From positions 1 through 64,000 of the forward strand of contig JAJZMB010000119.1 in NCBI GenBank assembly GCA_021803205.1: a stretch of 64,000 bases of DNA, read 5' to 3'. Shown piece by piece: positions 57,568 to 64,000 of the stretch; within the stretch, counting starts at the first letter, position 1; each line of letters opens with the position of its first letter. The notes below the pieces were generated by a model. That model ran no database searches and was not told where the DNA came from. It was given only the letters and a program-made list of their open reading frames with translations. The stretch is from Bacillota bacterium (GTDB taxonomy: Bacteria; Bacillota; Sulfobacillia; RBS10-35; JAJYVN01). The position numbers and the translations under genes were made by a program.

Positions 57568-58233
57568 ATGGAAGAGACCGAGGGGGGCGCGGCCATGGCG
57601 CACGGGTATCGCCTGCGCGTCTCCGCGACCTCGCTATGGTTTGATATCGCGCCCGAGCGGTGGCGGCACATTCGCGACGCCGTGACACTGGCCGGCGCCG
57701 AGCCCGCCGCCGGCGGTTTGGACGGTGAAGAAATCTGCAGCGCACCCGGCCTGCTGATCAGCTACCGCGACACGGAGCGACGCATGCAGACCGAGCTCGG
57801 GCCCGACGCCGCCACGGCCGCAGCCCGCATTCTGGCCTCCCTGTATGCCACCGCCCCGCGCGCCGCCGCCAGCGCCAGCCCGGTCTGGTTGTGGGCGCCG
57901 GAGCCCTTCGCCCTCGACGGCGTGCCCGCGGAGCCGGCCCTGCGCATCATGCGCGCCGGTCGTTGGCTCCTGCCGCTGCCGCGTGCCGCCGACGCCTTTT
58001 CAGCGGCCGCGACCGCACACGCAGCGCTCGGCTCAGGGGCGGTCGTCCGAATGGAACTCCACTCCCAGGTCGAATTGGAGGTGACCGTAGCTGCGCAGAC
58101 CGCAGCACAGGCGCCCGCCGCCCCGCGGCTGGAGGCCTTCACCCACCTCCTCGCCCGGCTCGGCACGCCGACCTGGGCCGAGTACTCCACGCACAGCCCC
58201 GGGACGGCAGCGCCGGGCGCAGAGCATCGCTGA
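57568..58233 (+). CDS. Hypothetical protein, unknown family
   Basis: The 221-residue protein has a strong ribosome binding site (AGGAGGTG, six bases before ATG 57568) and typical codon bias, so it is a real gene. It contains MAHGYRLRVSATSLWFDIAPERW at the start, a helical middle rich in Ala (PDAATAAARILASLYATAP), then PEPFALDGVPAEPALRIMRAG and a C-terminal strand-rich part. No signal peptide, membrane helix or known motif is seen. It is divergent from the ACT/CASTOR gene and converges with the MalG-type permease across 81 bp. I do not recognise the family. Confidence 0.65.
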   Translation: MEETEGGAAMAHGYRLRVSATSLWFDIAPERWRHIRDAVTLAGAEPAAGGLDGEEICSAPGLLISYRDTERRMQTELGPDAATAAARILASLYATAPRAAASASPVWLWAPEPFALDGVPAEPALRIMRAGRWLLPLPRAADAFSAAATAHAALGSGAVVRMELHSQVELEVTVAAQTAAQAPAAPRLEAFTHLLARLGTPTWAEYSTHSPGTAAPGAEHR

Positions 58234-58314
58234 CCACGACCCGGGCGGATGCCCCCTGCGCGACCGACCCTGAGACGGGACCGCGCGCGCGAGTGTCATC
58301 CGCCGCCGGACCGC

Positions 58315-59310
58315 TCACTCGATGAGACCAGTGCGTTCCACACCCTGCACGAAGACGCGCTGGATGAGTATGTAAAAAATCAGGGGTGGCAGAATCACCA
58401 GAACGGAGGCCGCCATGATCGCCCCGTAACTGGAGGCCGTGAGCAGGGTGCTCTGCTGGAACTGCGACGTGCTGCCGGCGGACCCGCCGCTGCTCAGCGG
58501 GTTGGAGTTGCTCAGCGCCTGGTTGGTGAAGTTCTGCAACTCGAGCGACAGCGGCCAGATCTTATATTTGTCCTGCAGGAAATTTGACGGCGCAAACGTT
58601 TCATTCCAATGCCAGACGACGGAGAACACAAAGGCCACCGCGATCGACGGGCGGACCAGCGGCAGCATCACCCGCCAGAAGACGTTCCACGCCGTCGCGC
58701 CGTCCACGCGCGCCGCCTCCTCCAACTCCCACGGCAGGGCGCCGAAGGCCTGCCGGAAGATAAAGATGAAGAACGCGCCGCGAATGCCCTGACCAAACCA
58801 TTCCGGCACCGTCAGCGGATAGTAGGTGCTGAGCCAACCCAGGATCTTGTAGTTCAGGAACGTGGAGACCACGATCGTCTGTGGCGGCACGAGGAAGGTG
58901 AAGATCGCCAGCAGGAACAGGATGCCCACACCCCGGATCCGACTGTAGCGGGCAAAGCCGTACCCCACCAGCGCCGTCGAGAGCACCTGCCCCACCACGG
59001 CGATCAGCACAAAGGCTACGGTGCGTTCCAACGCGGCCCCATAGCCCAACTGACTCCACGCGAAGGTATAGTTCTCCACGAACAGGCTGGTCGGGAGCCA
59101 ACCGACGGTCGGATTCTCCAGGTCGAGCGGCGACTTGAACGAGGTCAGCACCATGAAGGCCATCGGCAGGAAGTACACAAAGCCCAGATCGACCAGGATG
59201 CCGTAGAGAACGAGCCGCACGATCCACAGCGCCCCGCGGTTGCGTATCTTGTCGAAGGCCCGCTGGATCGGGTTGGCGACGAATTCTACCGCTGCTAGCT
59301 CTCTGGCCAT
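58315..59310 (-). CDS. Carbohydrate ABC transporter permease, MalG type
   Basis: The 331-residue permease has six transmembrane segments and the EAA loop EEAARVDGATAWNVFWRVMLP near 195-215, which contacts the ATPase. It is preceded by FFIFIFRQAFGALPWELEEA, the MalG-family pattern. It pairs with the MalF-type permease encoded just upstream. The insertion QALSNSNPLSSGGSAGSTSQ in the last loop is longer than usual. ATG 59310 follows GAGAGGTAG. The ATPase and binding protein of the transporter are not in the window; MsiK-like shared ATPases are common in such systems. Confidence 0.87.
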   Translation of the reverse strand: MARELAAVEFVANPIQRAFDKIRNRGALWIVRLVLYGILVDLGFVYFLPMAFMVLTSFKSPLDLENPTVGWLPTSLFVENYTFAWSQLGYGAALERTVAFVLIAVVGQVLSTALVGYGFARYSRIRGVGILFLLAIFTFLVPPQTIVVSTFLNYKILGWLSTYYPLTVPEWFGQGIRGAFFIFIFRQAFGALPWELEEAARVDGATAWNVFWRVMLPLVRPSIAVAFVFSVVWHWNETFAPSNFLQDKYKIWPLSLELQNFTNQALSNSNPLSSGGSAGSTSQFQQSTLLTASSYGAIMAASVLVILPPLIFYILIQRVFVQGVERTGLIE

Positions 59311-59311
59311 G

Positions 59312-60229
59312 CTACCTCTCCCCCGCGTAGTACACGTGCGTCTGCGCGTACTTGAAGATGCCGGCCAGGATAATGAAGATGACCACAAAATACATCCAGC
59401 CCATGGCCCCCGCGAGCCCCAGGTTCAGGCTCCCGGAAAGCCCCTGCGACTGGATGTACCCCAGCACGGGATTGGTGAGGGGATTCGTGAAGGAATCCAC
59501 CAGAGTGTAGACGGTGACCAGCAGGACCATTGGTGACAGGCAGGGCAACGTCACCTTGAGAAAGGTCTGCCACGCGCTGGCTCCGTCGATCCGCGCCACC
59601 TCGTAGTACGTGGGCGAGATCCCAAACAGGCCCGCCAGGAAGAGCAGCACCTGCACTCCCGATCTCCACAGCACCAGCGACATGTCCTGGAACACCCCAA
59701 GGATGTCGTTGCCGATCGTCGGACCCACCACATGGAAGATCGGCTCCAGGAAGCTGCCCTGCACGATCACCGGCACGCCGCCGGCGCCCAGCAGTTGCGC
59801 CATGACCGCCGAACTCCCGATGACGACCGGGAGGAAGAACAGCCCGCGAAAGAAGGTCGTTCCCCACAGCCCCTGCTTCATCATGATCGCCGCCGTCAGC
59901 GCGAACACCAGAATCAACGGCATCTCGATGAATGTCGAGACGATCGCCTGCACCAGGTATGGCACGAAGTGCGCGTCCACAAACAGGGCGTTGGAGTAAT
60001 TCGCCAACCCGACCCAGAGCCAGGAGACACCACCCTTGGACGTGAACTTCAGGGTGGACACGCTGATCTGCAGCGACTGCAGCAGCGGATACGCCTGAAA
60101 GGCGACGAAGCCGATGATCCAGGGGGTGATGAAGAAGGCCAGTTCCAGCACCCGCCGCCGGTGCAGCGCCCCCTTGGGCCGCGCGGCGCGGAGCTTCATC
60201 CCGGGCATGGCGCGCAGTGTGGCCCGCAT
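59312..60229 (-). CDS. Carbohydrate ABC transporter permease, MalF type
   Basis: The 305-residue permease begins with a basic N-terminus (RAARPKGALHRRR) and a first helix FFITPWIIGFVAFQAYPLLQS, the standard start of MalF/UgpA-type sugar permeases. YYEVARIDGASAWQTFLKVTLP near 205-226 is the EAA loop, and about six helices are present. With the MalG-type partner it forms the membrane channel for an oligosaccharide. The two genes are only one base apart, so they are translated together. The ATG at 60229 follows AGGGG at very short spacing. Confidence 0.87.
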   Translation of the reverse strand: MRATLRAMPGMKLRAARPKGALHRRRVLELAFFITPWIIGFVAFQAYPLLQSLQISVSTLKFTSKGGVSWLWVGLANYSNALFVDAHFVPYLVQAIVSTFIEMPLILVFALTAAIMMKQGLWGTTFFRGLFFLPVVIGSSAVMAQLLGAGGVPVIVQGSFLEPIFHVVGPTIGNDILGVFQDMSLVLWRSGVQVLLFLAGLFGISPTYYEVARIDGASAWQTFLKVTLPCLSPMVLLVTVYTLVDSFTNPLTNPVLGYIQSQGLSGSLNLGLAGAMGWMYFVVIFIILAGIFKYAQTHVYYAGER

Positions 60230-60232
60230 CCC

Positions 60233-62677
60233 CTACTGTCCCCCTCCCGGAATCACGATGTAGTTCTGCGCGGGGACCACCCGGCCGCCATACCGCGCAG
60301 CCAGCGTCACGGCTTTGGAGTTGAAGTTGACGATGACGCGGGAGCCATCGGCGTAATCGGTCACATTGACGCCCGGTACAATGTTGTGGTTACCGGTGAT
60401 GGCGACATAGGCCAGCCGGGCATATCCGCTCTGGACCTCCTGCTTGTACTGCTGCTCCATCTGCGGCGCCCACTGGCTGAACTGCGACGAATACAGCATA
60501 TTGTAGTTGGTGTAACGCACCACCGACGCGGGCTGCCAGGTGAGTTCCCAAGCCGGCAGGGCTCCGTCCTCGATCAATTGCAGGTTGTCCAGCGTCGGCG
60601 TGCTGAACAGGTTCGACTCCTGACCGCTGTACAGGGCCAGGCCGTGCACGGCGATCTCCCAAAACGGGATGGCGCTCGTCTCGTAATCGAAGCCGCTGTC
60701 CGTGGTCGGCGCGTTGTAGAAGTAGCTCGCCGCCCCGACCGCATAGGTGTTGCCGCCCTGGACGCCGGCGGTGCCCAGCTTCGTCCGCGCGACGGTCACC
60801 ATGCGCATCCAGGCCTGCGCCGCCTGCTGGCGGGTCAGGGTGTGCTGGGGCTGGTAGTTGGGATAGACGTCGCGGGCCAGATAGTCGAAGTCGGTCCCCG
60901 TCACGCCGACGCTCTGCATCTGCCGGAGCAGCGCGGGATACAGTACATTCGCCGCAACGTCAGGCGAGATCAGGTACGCTTTGTTCACGTCCTGCAACAC
61001 AAGTTGGCTTTCCAGATGCAGAGAATCCGTGCGGACATTGAATCCGCCGTAACTCTGAAAGCCCTCGTAGAGTCCGGTGGCCAAAACCAGCTGCACATGG
61101 TTCCCCCTGCTCCAGGCGGCGAGGCGCCTGAGTCCGCCGACACCCCCGAGACGGCCGTCCGGCGGCCAGATGTGCGGCAGCGAGGTCCAGTTCCAGCCGT
61201 TGAGCATCCATCCCTCCAAGGTCAGGCGGATACTCTTGATCCCCGCCTGCTCGAGGGACTGGGCCATCTGCTGCGTCTGGGCGAAGGTCGTGGCCTTCAT
61301 GAACGGATCGAACTGCACGCCCACTTCGCGAACACCGTTCAACACATGCAGCAGCAGCGGCGGCACCGAGTGCGGGGCCAACGGCTTGGCGTGCTGATGG
61401 TCGATCAGATATTGGCGGAAGCGCAGCGCCAGACCCGAATAGTTCGCGCTGCTGCCGTTGAGGAAGTAATAGGTCACTTGCCGGTCGCCGAGGATGGGCT
61501 TCCAGGAATACTTCTGCGAGCGGCTGAGTCCGATGCCCAGCGCGTCGTACAGCGGACGGTAGGTGAAATTCACCGAGGCCAGGTACAGGTTCGCCTGCTG
61601 GCCCGCCGGCACCACCACGATATTGGCGTTCGACGCCCCCTTGGTGATGACCCCGAGCATGGCCGAAGACTTGGCCGGATCCTGGGCGTCGGTGTGCACA
61701 ATGCCGAAGACCGGCATATTGGCCTCAGGCAGCCACTGGTCCGCGTTCGGGGTCACCGTCGGATCCCCGTACACCGGCATGTTGTAATCCAGGGTATAGA
61801 TGGGATGGTTCGCGAGGAAGTCGATGCGTGCCCCGGATCCGTCCGGCACCACGATGTAACCGCCCTGCCCGGGCACGCCAGCCCCGAAGGCCGGCAAAAA
61901 GTTGATGCTGGAGAGTTCATAGCACTCCGGCGGGAAGTAGAACAGCTGCAGGGCCATCGTCTTGGGTGGCGGCGGGAACCGGGGGCAGGCGCCCTGCTTC
62001 GCGGCGGACGGTGTACCCGAGACGGTGATCGGCAGCGGCTTCTCGTTGGCGGTATCCGGCGTACCCGCGGTGCTCTCGAAGATGCCGCTCTGCGGCACCG
62101 TGGCGATCAGCTTGGATCCCTGGAGGACGAGCGTGGCCTGGAAGCTCAGGTAGTAGGGGGCGGGAAACCGGTACTCCAGGGCCATTCCGTTGGGGATCTT
62201 GGTCGCAGTGAGCTTTGCCTGGGCCTGCGTACTGTTGAACTGGTTGTTGGCCGCGATCTGGTTGGTGCGCTCGGTTGTGGTGTAGCCCATGTCGAACTGG
62301 CTCTTTAGCGTATCCTGCCAGTACTGGTTGGTGGCATACCGCTGCGGATTCGGAACGCTGCTGTTCCATACCGCGCCGTTGCGCATGTCGACCACCTGGA
62401 AATCCCCCGTCGTCATGTTGGCAGCCAACCGCAGCGTGCCGTCCTCCGCCACCAGTTGCATCCCAGCCGGGATCGCCGGCAGTGGCACCGCTCCGCTTCC
62501 GCCCAACTGACCGCCAGTCGCGCCCGGCGCCGCCCCGCCGCCCGCCGTGGTTACCGCCGCCGACGGCGCAGGCGCTGCGCGGACCGCCGGCGACAGGGCC
62601 ATCAGGCAGGCCGTCGCCGCGGCGGCGGCCCCCAGGGCCAGAGCCAGGGACGTCCTTGGACCGCTCCGAGTCCCCAC
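60233..62677 (-). CDS. Exported DUF5696 protein of the sugar-uptake cluster
   Basis: The 814-residue protein has a signal peptide (ALALGAAAAATACLMALSPAVRA, cleaved after ~35). Beta-rich N-terminal sequence follows, with a glycosidase-like (beta/alpha) C-terminal part. Phrases such as RLTLEGWMLNGWNWTSLP and DYLARDVYPNYQPQHTLTR are typical of DUF5696 proteins, which in Bacillota sit beside MalF/MalG-type permeases and a Yip1-type membrane protein. It may be an extracellular glycan-processing or -binding factor, but no glycosidase activity has been shown for the family. GTG 62677 is preferred over TTG 62707. Confidence 0.75.
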   Translation of the reverse strand: MGTRSGPRTSLALALGAAAAATACLMALSPAVRAAPAPSAAVTTAGGGAAPGATGGQLGGSGAVPLPAIPAGMQLVAEDGTLRLAANMTTGDFQVVDMRNGAVWNSSVPNPQRYATNQYWQDTLKSQFDMGYTTTERTNQIAANNQFNSTQAQAKLTATKIPNGMALEYRFPAPYYLSFQATLVLQGSKLIATVPQSGIFESTAGTPDTANEKPLPITVSGTPSAAKQGACPRFPPPPKTMALQLFYFPPECYELSSINFLPAFGAGVPGQGGYIVVPDGSGARIDFLANHPIYTLDYNMPVYGDPTVTPNADQWLPEANMPVFGIVHTDAQDPAKSSAMLGVITKGASNANIVVVPAGQQANLYLASVNFTYRPLYDALGIGLSRSQKYSWKPILGDRQVTYYFLNGSSANYSGLALRFRQYLIDHQHAKPLAPHSVPPLLLHVLNGVREVGVQFDPFMKATTFAQTQQMAQSLEQAGIKSIRLTLEGWMLNGWNWTSLPHIWPPDGRLGGVGGLRRLAAWSRGNHVQLVLATGLYEGFQSYGGFNVRTDSLHLESQLVLQDVNKAYLISPDVAANVLYPALLRQMQSVGVTGTDFDYLARDVYPNYQPQHTLTRQQAAQAWMRMVTVARTKLGTAGVQGGNTYAVGAASYFYNAPTTDSGFDYETSAIPFWEIAVHGLALYSGQESNLFSTPTLDNLQLIEDGALPAWELTWQPASVVRYTNYNMLYSSQFSQWAPQMEQQYKQEVQSGYARLAYVAITGNHNIVPGVNVTDYADGSRVIVNFNSKAVTLAARYGGRVVPAQNYIVIPGGGQ

Positions 62678-62802
62678 CGAACTCCCGCCACCTTTCACCC
62701 GTGCCAAACCGCCGCCTCAACCGCGCAAACCCGGAAGTCGGGGGCACAAATCCGCCCACCGCATGGAGGGTACGCCCCCGGCCTGAGGCCGTGCGCCAGC
62801 GC

Positions 62803-64000
62803 TCAACTCCGCAGCAGGATAACTTCCTGGATGATCTGATGAACGAACTGGAACGCTTGCTCACCGAGTCCGAACACAATCAGGAACATCGTCCACAGAA
62901 TGCCGATGCCCACCAGCGTGACGACGCTCGCCTTGACCGCCTGGCCCCACTCAAGATTGTGCAGCACGCGCACCTGCGTGAAGAACAGGTATATCACCCA
63001 CACCTTCTCGACCAGGAGCAGGAAGGTGAAGATGCCGTCGCTCGGCGCCAGGGCGTGCGTCACCAAGGCGAAGGGCAGCTGCAGCACAATGAACGGCATC
63101 ATCGCGTACGCGCTGCCGGTCACAACCTCCGCCAGGTTCGCCTCTCCCTCGTACAGATCCCCCACAAGGTAGTTGGCGATGATCCATGTGGCCAGCGGCA
63201 GCAGAAACTGCATCGAGGTGAACAGCATGCTGGTCTGCCCACGCACAAGCGTGGAGAAGTCGAAGTCCGTCCAGGCCAGGTTCATCACATGCAGCACGTA
63301 CGCGATGCAGATGATGACGATGCCCTGCCCCAACGTTCCCTGGCCCTCGTACTTCAACTGAAAGAACGTCTCCGCGGGGTGCTTGATCAGACGCCAGGCC
63401 ATCGGCACCATCCGCACGTATTCGTTGCGCGCCCAAGCGCCCTCGAACGCGATGGGATGCTCCCGCAGCCGGCGCGCAACGAACTTCACAAGCAGCCAGA
63501 CCACGAGCCAGGCACCCAGGAAAGAGAGGAAGACCCAGGTGAAGTTCAGCCGCATCCAGATATGCCGATACCAACCGAACGCCGTGCCGAAGCCGACCTT
63601 GTCGTTGGCCAGGTAGTACTGGGCGATGGCCTGCGAGAACAGATGCAATTCCGGCACGTACTCCGTCGGTTGGCTCCCCAGGATCTGGCCCTGGGCCAGC
63701 AGCCCCTGCGCCAACTCCTCGTGGGCCAGGTCGTAGTTGGTGTCGTAGTTCAGGACCTTCTTCCAGTACGGCTCCGCCTGGCGATAGTGCCCGTTGTCGT
63801 CCAGATTGATGCCCTGCTGCACCAGGGTGGCGAACTCCGTCGGGTGAAACTCGGTGACATTGTTCTCCAGATAGTCGGACACCAGGACATCCCCGTTCGG
63901 CGCCATCGCGACCGCGGTGGGCGATTGGAAGAGCCCGAGCACGCCGTTGCCGTTGTCCAGGCCCCCGAAGGTATACAGCAGTTGCCCCTGGCGGCCGTAT
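62803..64000 (-). CDS. NHL-repeat / TPR / Yip1-type membrane protein, 5' end outside window
   Basis: The frame is open to the right edge, so the start lies beyond it. The visible N-terminal part contains NHL blade sequence (TFGGLDNGNGV, FQSPTAVAMAPNGDVLVSDYLENN), then a TPR-like pair of helices (GINLDDNGHYRQAEPYWKKV). A Yip1-type domain follows with about six transmembrane helices (ETFFQLKYEGQGTLGQGIVI, AYAMMPFIVLQLPFALVTHA). Such fusions occur next to DUF5696 genes in other Bacillota and may sense or scaffold sugar uptake at the membrane. It is followed by the DUF5696 gene on the same strand. Confidence 0.8.
   Translation of the reverse strand, partial: YGRQGQLLYTFGGLDNGNGVLGLFQSPTAVAMAPNGDVLVSDYLENNVTEFHPTEFATLVQQGINLDDNGHYRQAEPYWKKVLNYDTNYDLAHEELAQGLLAQGQILGSQPTEYVPELHLFSQAIAQYYLANDKVGFGTAFGWYRHIWMRLNFTWVFLSFLGAWLVVWLLVKFVARRLREHPIAFEGAWARNEYVRMVPMAWRLIKHPAETFFQLKYEGQGTLGQGIVIICIAYVLHVMNLAWTDFDFSTLVRGQTSMLFTSMQFLLPLATWIIANYLVGDLYEGEANLAEVVTGSAYAMMPFIVLQLPFALVTHALAPSDGIFTFLLLVEKVWVIYLFFTQVRVLHNLEWGQAVKASVVTLVGIGILWTMFLIVFGLGEQAFQFVHQIIQEVILLRS

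Overview
The window is very GC-rich DNA from an endospore-forming member of the Bacillota. The evidence is a GerW-family spore protein gene (ytfJ) next to its usual DUF2953 partner, an scpA-scpB-M50 protease-lysA operon, a mrfA-mrfB (yprA-yprB) repair pair, a KimA/YdaO-type potassium transporter and a Bacillus-type signal peptidase I. Third codon positions are strongly G/C and many genes start at GTG or TTG behind GGAGG-type ribosome binding sites. The lineage (Symbiobacterium, Thermaerobacter or Limnochorda-like) is an inference I cannot confirm. No rRNA, tRNA, CRISPR array, phage gene or intact transposase was found.

Layout. 0-2.2 kb: the end of a peptidoglycan-binding/beta-propeller protein and a gene-poor stretch with a 100-bp inverted-repeat element. 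2.2-9.4 kb: KimA-like transporter, DUF84 NTP phosphatase, Gfo/Idh/MocA oxidoreductase, MFS and APC transporters. 9.9-19.2 kb: lone DltD-like protein, acyl-CoA dehydrogenase, secreted stalk-domain protein, ABC exporter with a large NBD insertion, genuine formylglycine-generating enzyme. 19.3-30.2 kb: SNF2 ATPase with a coupled orphan, Nudix hydrolase, serine hydrolase, GAF-degenerate EAL protein, TrmH methyltransferase, thioredoxin-like protein, signal peptidase. 30.3-37.1 kb: small metabolic genes among dispersed repeats (Dabb protein, KGPDC/HPS-family enzyme, stand-alone AICAR formyltransferase, O-methyltransferase). 37.1-40.7 kb: mrfBA. 40.9-50.2 kb: membrane proteins, hydrolase, iolB, ACT/DUF5612 protein, START-like protein, trxA/hxlR divergent pair, second SNF2-family ATPase. 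50.5-57.2 kb: ytfJ-DUF2953, lytic transglycosylase, scpBA, M50 protease, lysA, ACT protein. 57.6-64 kb: orphan gene, then a sugar-uptake cluster (MalG-type and MalF-type permeases, DUF5696 protein, NHL/Yip1 membrane protein) running off the right edge.

How genes work together. mrfA and mrfB overlap by 4 bp and should form a helicase-exonuclease repair pair. lysA, the M50 protease, scpA and scpB sit 31-36 bp apart as an operon. DUF2953 and ytfJ overlap and are probably sporulation genes. The last four genes look like one transcription unit for importing and sensing or processing a carbohydrate; the solute-binding protein is not in the window. trxA and hxlR are divergent and share a short operator-like region.

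The least expected content is non-coding. There are four copies of a ~90-bp dispersed repeat (R1), two copies of a ~190-bp repeat (R2) and three unrelated inverted-repeat elements that look like MITEs, two of them with apparent target-site duplications. All alignments were done by eye. Functions are family-level readings of the translations; starts were chosen from ribosome binding sites and neighbour spacing.
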